A stretch of 64,000 nt of DNA, from the NCBI RefSeq assembly GCF_027257875.1, contig NZ_JAPVQY010000017.1, positions 1 through 64,000 of the forward strand. The letters run 5' to 3'. This DNA comes from Burkholderia sp. IMCC1007 (GTDB taxonomy: Bacteria > Pseudomonadota > Gammaproteobacteria > Burkholderiales > Burkholderiaceae). Both the position numbers and the translations under genes were made by a program. The notes beneath the pieces are model-generated. The model saw nothing but the letters and a program-made list of their open reading frames with translations. It searched no databases and had not been told where the DNA came from. Shown piece by piece: positions 1 to 9,331 of this stretch; the stretch's first letter is position 1, and the number at the start of each line of letters is the position of its first letter.

Positions 1-2
1 CG

Positions 3-2234
3 TCGCCGGCCACGCCGGTCGGGCCCGCCATCGCGCGTCCGCCGCTGCTGGCCGAGCCGGTGCCGGCGGCCGGCGGCGAGCGCCGCCGCTTCGGCATGCT
101 GCCGACCACGGCCGACCCCGGCACGCTGGTGCAGGGCGGCCGACGCCAGGCATTGACGTTCGCGGATCTCGGCGCGCGCGATCCGCTGCAGTTGCGCGGC
201 ACGGACGGCCAGAACGGCATCGCGTTCTCGGTCCGTCGCGACGAGGTCGTCACGGGCGCGACGCTGCATCTGGTCTACAGCTACTCGCCCGCGCTGCTGC
301 CGGATCTGTCGCAGCTCAAGGTGCTCGTCAACGGCGAAGTGGCGGCGACGCTGCCGTTGCCGGCCGCCCAGGCCGGGATGACGGTCGCGCGCGATGTGTT
401 GATCGACCCGCGCTTCGTCACCGAATACAACCACCTGAACATCCAGCTGATCGCGCATTACACGAACGGCTGCGAGAATCCCGCCAGCTCGTCGCTGTGG
501 GCGACGGTGAGCAACGCGAGCCGGCTCGACCTGACCTACGCCACGCTGCCGCAGCGGCCGGAGCTCGGCGTGTTGCCCGCGCCGTTCTTTGATGCGCGGG
601 ACGTCCGGCGCCTGGAATTGCCGTTCGTATTCGCCGCTCGACCGCCGCGGCAGACGCTGGAAGCGGCGGGCATCGTCGCCTCGTGGTTCGGCGCGCTGGC
701 CGCGTATCGCGGCGCGCGCTTTCCGGCGTGGCCCGGAAGCCTGCCCGAATCGGGCAATGCCGTGGTGTTCGCGTCGGCCGACGATCGCCTGGACGGCGTG
801 ACGCTGCCGGCGATCGACGGGCCGACGCTGGCCGTCGCCGAGCGGCCGGCGCCGGCTCACGGCGAGCTGTTGCTGGTGCTCGGCCGAACGCCGGACGAAG
901 TGAAGGCAGCCGCGCTCGCGCTTGCGCTCGACAGCAAGGCGCTTGCGGGCACGCAGGCGACGGTGGGTCGACTCGCGAACGTCGCGCCGCGCGTGCCGTA
1001 CGACGCGCCGAACTGGCAGTCGTCGACCCGCCCGGTGAAGATCGGCGAACTGGTCGACCGGCGCGGGCTCAGCGTGTCCGGATACGACGCCGGCGCCGTG
1101 CGGATCGACCTGCGCGTTGCGCCCGACCTGTTCACGTGGGATACCCGCGGCGCGCCGATCGACCTGCGTTATCGATACACGCCGACGCTGCGCGCCAGCC
1201 GGTCGTCGCTGAACCTGAGCGTCGGCGACACGTTCGTGAAGGCGCTGCCGATCCCGCCCGGGGAAACATCCCGCTGGAGCCTGAGTCGCTACCTGCCGTT
1301 CGTCCGCAGCGGTATCGACCGCGCGACGCTGCACGTGCCGCCGTCGCTGCTCACGCCGCGCACGCAGTTGCAGCTGAACTTCTTCTACGAGATCCCGGAT
1401 ATGGGCAACTGCACGGGACGGCTGCTGCAGAACGTCGCGGGTTCGATCGATCCGGACTCGACGATCGACGTGTCGTCGTTTCCGCATTACAAGGCGTTGC
1501 CCGACCTCGCCGCGTTCGCGAACAGCGGCTTTCCGTTCACGCGGATGGCCGACCTGTCGGACACGGCCGTCGTGCTGCCCGCCGCGCCGACGCCCGACGT
1601 CTACGGCTTGTACCTGCTCGCGATGGGCCGCATGGGCGTGTCGACCGGCTATCCGGTCAGCGGCGTGACGGTGACGGACGCGGGCGGTGTCGGCGCGTTC
1701 GCGTCCAAGGACTTGTTGATTCTAGGCGCGCCGGACACCCAGCCGCTGCTCGCCCGCTGGGCGGCACGCATGCCGTTCGGCGCCGACCCGGGCGGCAGCG
1801 CCGGCCCTACCGACGCAGCGCGGTCGCCGCGTGCCGAACGCGAACGCGTGCGTGCCGGCCTCTCGCTCGTCTCGGACGGCGCGAGCGCGCTGATTGCGGG
1901 CTTCGAGTCGCCGTTGCGCAACGCGCGCAGTGCTGTCGCGTTGATCGGCGCGACGGGGCAAGCGGACGACGCGCTCGGCCGTGTGCTGCTCGACGACGAC
2001 ATGCTCACGTCGATCCAGGGCGCGATGGTGGTGATTCGCGATCGCACGGTCACGGTGACGTCGCACGAAACGTCGTACCACGTCGGCGCGCTGCCGCCGA
2101 TCACGTACCTGCGCTGGGTCCTGTCGGGCCGGCCGCTGCTGCTTGCGCTGTTCAGCGTGCTGGCCGCGTTCGCGGCGGCGGCGCTCTGCTATCGCTTTTT
2201 GCGTGCACGTGCGGCGCGCCGGCTGAAGGAGTGA
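3..2234 (+). CDS. bcsB: Cellulose synthase regulatory subunit BcsB, 5'-partial
   Basis: BcsB is the periplasmic, membrane-anchored partner of the cellulose synthase BcsA and guides the growing glucan through the periplasm. The visible product has two carbohydrate-binding-like beta regions. It ends with one hydrophobic segment (about residues 695-718 counted from the GTG at position 60) and a basic tail, the tail-anchor arrangement of BcsB. The reading frame is open back to position 3 without a stop, so the GTG at 60 is probably internal and the real start, signal peptide and bcsA lie upstream of the window. The stop is followed after one base by bcsC. The family is usually 750-800 residues, so only a short N-terminal part is missing. 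Confidence 0.9.
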   Translation, partial: SPATPVGPAIARPPLLAEPVPAAGGERRRFGMLPTTADPGTLVQGGRRQALTFADLGARDPLQLRGTDGQNGIAFSVRRDEVVTGATLHLVYSYSPALLPDLSQLKVLVNGEVAATLPLPAAQAGMTVARDVLIDPRFVTEYNHLNIQLIAHYTNGCENPASSSLWATVSNASRLDLTYATLPQRPELGVLPAPFFDARDVRRLELPFVFAARPPRQTLEAAGIVASWFGALAAYRGARFPAWPGSLPESGNAVVFASADDRLDGVTLPAIDGPTLAVAERPAPAHGELLLVLGRTPDEVKAAALALALDSKALAGTQATVGRLANVAPRVPYDAPNWQSSTRPVKIGELVDRRGLSVSGYDAGAVRIDLRVAPDLFTWDTRGAPIDLRYRYTPTLRASRSSLNLSVGDTFVKALPIPPGETSRWSLSRYLPFVRSGIDRATLHVPPSLLTPRTQLQLNFFYEIPDMGNCTGRLLQNVAGSIDPDSTIDVSSFPHYKALPDLAAFANSGFPFTRMADLSDTAVVLPAAPTPDVYGLYLLAMGRMGVSTGYPVSGVTVTDAGGVGAFASKDLLILGAPDTQPLLARWAARMPFGADPGGSAGPTDAARSPRAERERVRAGLSLVSDGASALIAGFESPLRNARSAVALIGATGQADDALGRVLLDDDMLTSIQGAMVVIRDRTVTVTSHETSYHVGALPPITYLRWVLSGRPLLLALFSVLAAFAAAALCYRFLRARAARRLKE

Positions 2235-2235
2235 C

Positions 2236-5200
2236 ATGGGCAACCGACGGTTACGCGGGCTCGGCATCGCCCGGGCGGCCGGTGTCGCGAGCCTGCTGCT
2301 CGCGCTGGCAGTGACGCACGCGGCGGCCGCCGGCAGTGATCCGCTGAAGGTACTCGTCGATCAGGGCCGGTACTGGCAGGCGCACGGTCGCGGCGATCTC
2401 GCGGCACAGGCGTGGAAGAAGGTGCTGGGCGTCGATCCGGATCAGCCCGACGCGCTGTTCGGCATGGGCATGGTGCTCGCCGATCGCAAGGACGTCGACG
2501 GTGCGCGTCGCTACCTCGAACAGTTGCGCCGTATCGCCCCCGGCTTTGCGCCGATCGACGAGCTTGGCCGGCGCCTGGGCGACGTGAGCGCGCGGGACGG
2601 CGAGATCGGCGATGCGCGCCGCCTCGCGCAAACCGGGCAGAGCGTGCTGGCCGCGCGGCAGTATCAGCGCGCGCTGCAGGGCGCGCCGTCGTCGCCGGCG
2701 CTGCAGCTCGAGTACTTCCAGGCACTCGCGGCCACGCCGAGCGGATGGAGCGACGCGCGGCGCGGCCTCGAACGTCTCGCGCGCGACAACCCCGACGATC
2801 CGCGCTACGCGCTCGCCTATGCGCAACATCTGACCTATCGCGACGCGACGCGCCGCGACGGCATCGCGCGGCTCGAGCAGTTGTCCGCCGACGGAAAGGT
2901 CGGGAAAGAGGCACGCCAGGCCTGGCGCCAGGCGCTGCTGTGGCTCGCGGCGAGGCCGTCTGACCAGGCGCGCTATCTCGCCTACCTGAAGGTGGTGCCC
3001 GACGATCCGCCGGTCAAGGCGCGCTACGACAGCATGGTCAGACAGGCTCAACCGGGGCGCGCGGGCGATCAGCGAGACGCGGCGAACGAAGCGCGCGGCC
3101 GCGCGATCGACGAAGGCTTCGCGGCACTCGAGCGCGGTGATCTCGACGTGGCGCGGGCCCGCTTCGATGCCGTGCTCGACAAGTCGCCGAGCGACGGCGA
3201 CGCGCTGGGCGGGCGCGGGATCGTCGAACTGAAGCAGGAGCGCTTCGCGCAGGCACGCAGCGATCTGGAGCGCGCGTCGCGCGGCGGGAACGCGGCGCGC
3301 TGGCGCTCGGCGCTCGACAGTGCGACGTACTGGTCGTACACGAGCGGCGCGCTCGGCGCGCAAAGCAACGGCGACTTCGCGCAAGCGAAAGCGCTGTTCG
3401 AGCGCGCGATTCTGGCCGACCCGTCGAACGTGACGGCACAGGTGCTGCTCGGCGACGCACTGCTCGAGCATCGCGATGCGGGTGCGGCCGAGCAGGCGTA
3501 CCGGATGGCGCTGCGGCGTCAGTCCGACAACCCGGACGCGATTCGCGGCCTGGTCGGCGCGCTGGCCGCGCAAGGGCGCGGCGACGAAGCGCTGCAGTTC
3601 GCGACGCAACTGAGCGCCGAGCAGCAATCGAAGGCCGGCGGCCTCGACCGGTTGCGCCGTACGGCCGAGGCGGCGCAGGCACGGCAGGCCGAAGCGCGCG
3701 GCGACCTGGGCGCGGCGCGCAGCCTGTTCGAGGATGCGCTCGCCGGCAGCCCGGACGATCCGTGGCTGCGACTGGACCTGGCGCGCGTGTACGTGCGGCA
3801 AGGGGCGATCGCGTCGGCACGCAGCATGATGGACGGCTTGCTCGCCGAGCGGCCCGACATGCCGGACGCACTCTACGCCGGCGCGCTGCTGGCCGAGCAG
3901 ACGCAGGACTGGAGCGTGGGGCTGCGGCGGCTGGAGCGCATCGCGCCCGCGCAGCGCACGGCGGCGATGACGACGTTGCAGCACCGCCTCTGGGTCGGCC
4001 AGCAGGTCGCACTCGCGACACGGATGGTGCGCGACGGTCAACGCGCGCAGGCGCTCGGCGTGCTGCACGACGCGGAGACCATCGGTCAGTCGGTGCCGGC
4101 CCTCGCGGCGCAGCTGTCGGCGGGCTATGTTGAAGCGGGCGACCTGTCGCGTGCGCGCTGGATCGTGCAGCAGGCGCTTGCCCGCGAACCGGGCGACGCC
4201 GGCGTGCTGCTGCAATATGCGCGGATTCTGCTGGCGGCCCGCGACGATGCGCTGCTGGGCGATGCGATGCGCCGGCTTGCCGCGATGCCGCTGTCGCCCA
4301 CGCAGCGCGGCGACTTCGAACGCCTGAACCTCGAGATCGTCGTGCGCCGGGCGGATGCGGTCCGCCAGGCGGGCGACCTGGCCGGCGGCTACGCAGTCAT
4401 CGCGCCCTGGCTGGCCGCGATGCCCGACAGCCCCGAGCTCCAGGCGTCGCTCGCACGGCTGTATACGTCGGCCGGCGATGCGCCGAACGCGCTGAAATGC
4501 TATCGGGTCGCGCTGGCGCGCCGCCCCGACGATGCGGGATTGCTGGTCGCGGCAATCTATGCGGCAACCAGTGCGAAGGCATGGCACGACGGCGAAGCGT
4601 TCGCGGCTGCCGCACTGCGTATCGCCCCCGACGATCCCGGGCTGCTTGCGGCGACAGGCCGCCTGTATCGCGCGGAGGGGAATCTCGCGCTCGCCGCACA
4701 GTATCTGCAGCGTGCGCTGCTGGCGGCCAATACGCCGCCAGCGGGCAGCCGGCCGGCGCGGTCGAACGTTCCGCGCGGCTGGGAAGACGCGATGCGTCGC
4801 ATCGGCGCGAACCCGCTGCCCGGTACCAATCCGTTCGAAGGCAAGACCGCCGTCGATGTCGCGCGGCCGTCGACCGGTTTCGGCGCCGCGGCACCGCCGC
4901 CGGGCGTGCCTTTCTGGTCCAACCCGTCTTCTTCCGCTCCCACCGTGCCCTATACGATGCCGCCCGCGCCGCCCGCGACCTATGTCACACCGTCCGCCGT
5001 GCCGGACGCGCGTACGGCGCCGGCCGCCGCTCCATTGCTTGCGGTCGCGCCGGATCCCGGCGGTTACGGCGAGGAGGCTGCCGGTGCGGGCGAATCGGGG
5101 CGGCCCAAAACGGTGCGGCGATCTCCAGCGTATCGCGCGTATCGAGCACCGGTCGCCGAGGTTCCGGCGACGGCAGTGTCCGACGAATGCCTGTCGCCGG

Positions 5201-6699
5201 CCGATTCGACCGACGCGTGCGCCGGCTATGTCGCCACGCCGTGGCCGATGTCGCCCGCGTCGCGCGCGGCGACGATGACCGGTTCGCCGGCGGCGTCCAC
5301 GTCGGCGTCCCGGGCGAGCCGATCGTCGCGCGGCGGCCCCAACGCTCCGGCGGCGCGGTCGTCCGTTCTTGCGTCGGCATACGGGCAACCCGATGGATCG
5401 TCCCGCTATATCCCGCAACCGCCGGCCGGCTATGCGCAAAGCGAGGCCGCGCCGCGATCACCGCAGCCGGGTGCGGATGCGGGCGCCAACGGACCGATGC
5501 TCGATGTCGCGTCGGAGCTTGCGCAGGTGAATCGCGAGCAGAGCAGCGCGGCGACCGGCGGCCTCGTGTTCCGAAACCGGACGGGCGAAGCCGGGCTGTC
5601 GGGCGTCACCGATATCGAGGCGCCGCTGGAAGGGCGGATCAAGGCAGGCAACGGTCACGTTGTCGTGACCGCGACGCCCGTCATGCTCGACGCGTCCAGC
5701 GCGAGCACGGACGTGCCGACCCTCGCCCGTTTTGGCGCGGGGCTCGCGACGGCGGCCGGCGGCGGCTCGCCGGGTTCCCAGACGGCGAGTGGCGTCGGGC
5801 TTTCCATCGGCTATGAAGGCAAGCAATTGAAGGCCGACATCGGCGCGACGCCGGTCGGCTTCCCTTACCACGATGTCGTTGGCGGCGTGCGCTACACCGG
5901 CGCGATCACCGATCGGGCGGCCTACACGCTGGCCGTCACGCGCCGCGCGGTGACCGACAGCCTGCTGTCGTTCGCGGGCGCACGCGATGCGAGCGCCGGC
6001 CTCAAATGGGGCGGCGTGACGCGCAGCGGCGCGCGTGGTGCGCTGAGTTGGGACGACGGCACGAGCGGCACGTACGTCGAGGGCGCGTTCGACTACTACG
6101 ACGGCCATCACGTGGAACGCAACTTCTCCGGCAAGGGCAGCGGCGGCGCCTATACGCGCCTGTTGGCCGACGCCGACCGGACGCTCACGGTGGGCGTCAA
6201 TGCGACGTGGATGCGTTTCAGCAAGAACCAGTCGTATTTCACGTACGGTCAGGGCGGCTATTTCAGTCCTCAGCAATACGTGATCCTGAATATCCCGATC
6301 GAGTATGCGGGGCGAACGGGGGCATTTGCGTACGATCTGAACGGCTCGTTCGGCGTCCAGCATTACCGGCAGAACGCGGTGCCGTATTTCCCGCTCGATG
6401 CCGGCATGCAGGCGCAAGCGGCCGCGAACGCCGCCGCGAGCCAGGCCGTGGGGCTGGACGCCGGGGCCGTCTATCCGGCACGCAGCAAGACCGGCATTGC
6501 GTATTCGCTCGCCGCGCGCGGCGAGTACCAGGTCGCGCCGCAGCTCGCCGTCGGCACGACGGCATCGTTCGGCAACGCGTATCAGTATCGCGAGTGGACG
6601 GCGGCCGTCTATCTGCGTTACAGCTTCACGCCGCAAGTGGGCATGCCGTCGTTCCCGCCGCGTGCGTTCACGTCGCCGTATCTCGCGGAACCGAACTGA
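2236..6699 (+). CDS. bcsC: Cellulose biosynthesis outer-membrane protein BcsC (TPR scaffold plus beta barrel)
   Basis: BcsC is the outer-membrane exporter of cellulose. The 1487-residue product has a signal peptide (hydrophobic about residues 15-30, Ala-rich cleavage region), then TPR repeats to about residue 830 with the usual A-x-x-x-G-x-x-x-x-A spacing. A Pro/Ser/Ala-rich segment follows at about 835-1105, and the BcsC C-terminal barrel domain runs from about 1110 to the end. The gene starts one base after bcsB with a GGAG-type ribosome site inside the bcsB end, so the two are co-translated. The E. coli protein is near 1160 residues; the extra length here is mostly the linker. No cellulase gene (bcsZ) lies between bcsB and bcsC, where it often sits. 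Confidence 0.9.
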   Translation: MGNRRLRGLGIARAAGVASLLLALAVTHAAAAGSDPLKVLVDQGRYWQAHGRGDLAAQAWKKVLGVDPDQPDALFGMGMVLADRKDVDGARRYLEQLRRIAPGFAPIDELGRRLGDVSARDGEIGDARRLAQTGQSVLAARQYQRALQGAPSSPALQLEYFQALAATPSGWSDARRGLERLARDNPDDPRYALAYAQHLTYRDATRRDGIARLEQLSADGKVGKEARQAWRQALLWLAARPSDQARYLAYLKVVPDDPPVKARYDSMVRQAQPGRAGDQRDAANEARGRAIDEGFAALERGDLDVARARFDAVLDKSPSDGDALGGRGIVELKQERFAQARSDLERASRGGNAARWRSALDSATYWSYTSGALGAQSNGDFAQAKALFERAILADPSNVTAQVLLGDALLEHRDAGAAEQAYRMALRRQSDNPDAIRGLVGALAAQGRGDEALQFATQLSAEQQSKAGGLDRLRRTAEAAQARQAEARGDLGAARSLFEDALAGSPDDPWLRLDLARVYVRQGAIASARSMMDGLLAERPDMPDALYAGALLAEQTQDWSVGLRRLERIAPAQRTAAMTTLQHRLWVGQQVALATRMVRDGQRAQALGVLHDAETIGQSVPALAAQLSAGYVEAGDLSRARWIVQQALAREPGDAGVLLQYARILLAARDDALLGDAMRRLAAMPLSPTQRGDFERLNLEIVVRRADAVRQAGDLAGGYAVIAPWLAAMPDSPELQASLARLYTSAGDAPNALKCYRVALARRPDDAGLLVAAIYAATSAKAWHDGEAFAAAALRIAPDDPGLLAATGRLYRAEGNLALAAQYLQRALLAANTPPAGSRPARSNVPRGWEDAMRRIGANPLPGTNPFEGKTAVDVARPSTGFGAAAPPPGVPFWSNPSSSAPTVPYTMPPAPPATYVTPSAVPDARTAPAAAPLLAVAPDPGGYGEEAAGAGESGRPKTVRRSPAYRAYRAPVAEVPATAVSDECLSPADSTDACAGYVATPWPMSPASRAATMTGSPAASTSASRASRSSRGGPNAPAARSSVLASAYGQPDGSSRYIPQPPAGYAQSEAAPRSPQPGADAGANGPMLDVASELAQVNREQSSAATGGLVFRNRTGEAGLSGVTDIEAPLEGRIKAGNGHVVVTATPVMLDASSASTDVPTLARFGAGLATAAGGGSPGSQTASGVGLSIGYEGKQLKADIGATPVGFPYHDVVGGVRYTGAITDRAAYTLAVTRRAVTDSLLSFAGARDASAGLKWGGVTRSGARGALSWDDGTSGTYVEGAFDYYDGHHVERNFSGKGSGGAYTRLLADADRTLTVGVNATWMRFSKNQSYFTYGQGGYFSPQQYVILNIPIEYAGRTGAFAYDLNGSFGVQHYRQNAVPYFPLDAGMQAQAAANAAASQAVGLDAGAVYPARSKTGIAYSLAARGEYQVAPQLAVGTTASFGNAYQYREWTAAVYLRYSFTPQVGMPSFPPRAFTSPYLAEPN

Positions 6700-6918
6700 A
6701 CGGATTCGCTCGGATGCACCCAGTGCCGTTTCGGATGAAACGACGCGCACGCCGGCGTCGTCGTCGCGGCGCGTGCTGGCGGATCCGTTCAGAGCTTTGT
6801 CCGCCCCGCGCGGGGTTCGCGACGTAGAGTGTGTCATCGAAGGTCCGGCGGGTGCTCCATCAACGTAGTCGGGCGAATCGATCGGCAATGTGCCCGTGCC
6901 GGCTACTCTGAACCGACC

Positions 6919-7152
6919 ATGGCTGAACAACACGATATTTCCGATGCGATCACCGAATTCAATCGATCGTATCTCATGCTTGCGAAGTGGTTGCTCCTCG
7001 CGAACCGCGACGAGGCCATCCGACAACTGGGCGTCTCGGAAAAGACGGCGGCGCGAATCGCCGCGCTGACGCTGGCCCAGATCGATCATCTGGCCGCGCG
7101 CGGCGAACTGTTTTGCGCGTTTCGCGACGAGGTTGCCCCGGGGCGTGCGTGA
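6919..7152 (+). CDS. Short FlhD-like transcriptional regulator
   Basis: The 77-residue product matches the N-terminal two thirds of the flagellar master regulator FlhD: an N-x-SYL-x-LA-x-x-L segment, then a short helix, RLG-like QLGVSE, ALTLAQ and L-x-C-x-FR motifs in the family order. FlhD normally is 105-120 residues and works as a complex with FlhC. Here the protein stops just after the CxFR motif and no flhC is adjacent. I chose ATG 6919 because the FlhD alignment begins about ten residues later; an upstream in-frame ATG at 6829 would add 30 residues with no family likeness. The gene stands alone between the cellulose operon and the phosphomannomutase gene, so a role in switching motility and matrix is plausible but inferred. 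Confidence 0.7.
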   Translation: MAEQHDISDAITEFNRSYLMLAKWLLLANRDEAIRQLGVSEKTAARIAALTLAQIDHLAARGELFCAFRDEVAPGRA

Positions 7153-7302
7153 ACCGGTCGAGCGGTGTTTGCGTCGCGGCACCGACGCGGCCCCGTCGAC
7201 ATTCGCATGCCCTTGCCGGCCGCCGGGATCTCGAGCCCGAACGAAGTGCGCGGTGACGCGCCAGACCGAAAGTTTCCCCAGCACGCAACCGACAGAGAAC
7301 CG

Positions 7303-8697
7303 ATGATCTCCCAATCCATCTTCAAGGCATATGACATTCGCGGTGTGGTCGGCAAGACGCTCGACGCCGACACGGCGCGCGCGATCGGCCGCGCGTTCGG
7401 CAGCGAAGTGCGCGCGCAGGGCGGCGATGCGGTCGTCGTTGCGCGCGACGGCCGCCTGTCGGGGCCCGAGCTCGTCGGCGCACTCGCCGATGGGCTGCGT
7501 GCGGCGGGCGTCGACGTCGTCGACGTCGGCATGGTGCCCACGCCGGTCGGCTATTTCGCGGCAAGCGTGCCGCTCGCGCTGAAGCAAGGCGAGCGCCGCA
7601 TCGATTCGTGCATCGTCGTCACGGGCAGCCACAACCCGCCCGACTACAACGGCTTCAAGATGGTGCTGCGCGGCGCGGCGATCTACGGCGAGCAGATCCA
7701 GGCGCTGTACCGCCGCATCGTCGACGCGCGCTTCGAGACGGGCAGCGGCTTGTTCGAAGAATTCGACGTCGCGGACCAATACGTCGCGCGCATCGTCGGC
7801 GACGTGAAGCTCGCGCGCCCGATCAAGCTCGTCGTCGATGCCGGCAACGGCGTCGCGGGCCCGCTCGCCACGCGCCTGTTCAAGGCGCTCGGCTGCGAGC
7901 TCGTCGAGCGCTTCACCGACATCGACGGCACGTTCCCGAACCACCATCCCGATCCCGCCCACCCGGAAAACCTGCAGGACGTGATCCACGCGCTGAACGA
8001 CACCGACGCCGAGCTCGGCTTCGCGTTCGACGGCGACGGCGACCGCCTGGGCGTCGTCACGAAGGACGGCCAGATCATCTATCCGGACCGCCAGCTGATG
8101 CTGTTCGCGGAGGAAGTGCTGTCGCGCAACCCGGGCGCGCAGATCATCTACGACGTGAAGTGTACGCGTCACCTCGCGCAATGGGTGAAGGCGAAGGGCG
8201 GCGAGCCGCTGATGTGGAAGACGGGCCACTCGCTCGTGAAGGCGAAGCTGCGCGAGACGGGCGCGCCGCTCGCGGGCGAGATGAGCGGCCACGTGTTCTT
8301 CAAGGATCGCTGGTACGGCTTCGACGACGGCCTCTACACGGGCGCGCGCCTGCTGGAGATCCTCACGAAGACGGCCGACCCGAGCGCGGTGCTCAATGCG
8401 CTGCCGGATGCGATGAGCACGCCCGAACTGCAGCTCAAGCTCGACGAAGGCGAGAACTTCCGCCTGATCGAGAAGCTGCAGAAGGAAGCGAAGTTCGACG
8501 GCGCGGACGAAGTCGTGACGATCGACGGGCTGCGCGTCGAATATCCGGACGGCTTCGGCCTCGCGCGTTCGTCGAACACGACGCCGGTGGTCGTGCTGCG
8601 TTTCGAAGCCGAGACGCAGGAAGGGCTCGAGCGCATCCAGGCGGACTTCCGCCGCGTGCTGACGGCCGCGAAGCCGGACGCCAAGCTGCCGTTCTGA
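7303..8697 (+). CDS. manB: Phosphomannomutase/phosphoglucomutase
   Basis: This cytoplasmic enzyme interconverts mannose-6-P/mannose-1-P and glucose-6-P/glucose-1-P, feeding sugar-nucleotide synthesis for exopolysaccharide and LPS. The 464-residue length is typical of the alpha-D-phosphohexomutase family. Visible motifs are the phosphoserine loop TGSHNP (Ser109; most members have TASHNP), the metal loop DGDGDR (Asp243, 245, 247), the sugar-specificity loop GEMSGH (325-330) and the phosphate loop RSSNTTP near the C terminus. ATG 7303 gives exactly the family length; the reading frame extends 46 codons further upstream, but those residues show no homology. It lies downstream of the cellulose genes but has its own leader of about 150 bases. 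Confidence 0.93.
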   Translation: MISQSIFKAYDIRGVVGKTLDADTARAIGRAFGSEVRAQGGDAVVVARDGRLSGPELVGALADGLRAAGVDVVDVGMVPTPVGYFAASVPLALKQGERRIDSCIVVTGSHNPPDYNGFKMVLRGAAIYGEQIQALYRRIVDARFETGSGLFEEFDVADQYVARIVGDVKLARPIKLVVDAGNGVAGPLATRLFKALGCELVERFTDIDGTFPNHHPDPAHPENLQDVIHALNDTDAELGFAFDGDGDRLGVVTKDGQIIYPDRQLMLFAEEVLSRNPGAQIIYDVKCTRHLAQWVKAKGGEPLMWKTGHSLVKAKLRETGAPLAGEMSGHVFFKDRWYGFDDGLYTGARLLEILTKTADPSAVLNALPDAMSTPELQLKLDEGENFRLIEKLQKEAKFDGADEVVTIDGLRVEYPDGFGLARSSNTTPVVVLRFEAETQEGLERIQADFRRVLTAAKPDAKLPF

Positions 8698-8873
8698 CCG
8701 ACGGACGCGCGTATCGTCGACGCGTGCGGTATGTCGGGGTCGAAGTCCGGGTCGAGGTCCGTCGCTGCGCCGCGCGCACGAACACCGCACGACCCGGCGA
8801 CAACATAACGAACCGTCCGGGGCGAGCGTCCCGTGCGGATTTCATGGTTTTGGAAAAATCTGGAGAAGAACGG

Positions 8874-9182
8874 ATGTCGGGTTATCGCGAATTGAAGGCG
8901 CAAGCCGATGAGCTGATGAAACGTGCCGAGGAAGCAAAACTGGCCGAACTCGAGGCCGTTCTGCAGGAGGTCCGCGCGCGCATCGCAGAATACGGATTGA
9001 CCCCGAAGCAGCTATTCGGCCGTCTGCGCAATGCGGGAAGCCCGGCGAAGCCCGTGTCGGCCATCCCGCCGAAGTACCGCGATCCGAGCACCGGCGCGAC
9101 GTGGACGGGCCGTGGGCGCGAGCCCGCGTGGATCAGGGGGAAGCGCCGCGAGCGTTTCCTGATCGAGCGCCAGGACGCGTGA
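8874..9182 (+). CDS. H-NS family nucleoid-associated protein
   Basis: The 102-residue product has an N-terminal coiled-coil oligomerisation region (about residues 5-40) and a C-terminal H-NS DNA-binding domain. That domain carries the YRDP...TW-TGRGREP-W core (residues 68-87), in which the GRGR-type loop enters the AT-rich minor groove. Such short H-NS paralogues are numerous in Burkholderia and silence AT-rich or acquired DNA. ATG 8874 is preceded by a GGAGAAG ribosome site. It is monocistronic, between the phosphomannomutase gene and a LysR gene. Target genes cannot be read from the sequence. Confidence 0.9.
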   Translation: MSGYRELKAQADELMKRAEEAKLAELEAVLQEVRARIAEYGLTPKQLFGRLRNAGSPAKPVSAIPPKYRDPSTGATWTGRGREPAWIRGKRRERFLIERQDA

Positions 9183-9331
9183 GGGGCCGTGGCGACGCGC
9201 GCCGCGGCGAGCGCTGATGGCCGCGCGTGACCGGGGATTGCGCCCATACAATGGAGGCGTCCGTCGGCACGCGCTTCGCCATGATTCGGCTGATGCGCGG
9301 GCCGGTCCACCCGCGCACGTCCAAGGCCAAC

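Noticed and set aside
2251..5439. Very long minus-strand open frame opposite bcsC
   Set aside because: It is the antisense shadow of a high-GC gene; its composition is Arg/Ala-rich with no domain likeness, and bcsC is clearly real.
5458..8790. Long minus-strand frame across bcsC, FlhD-like and phosphomannomutase genes
   Set aside because: Antisense shadow spanning three genes and their intergenic regions; no protein family features.
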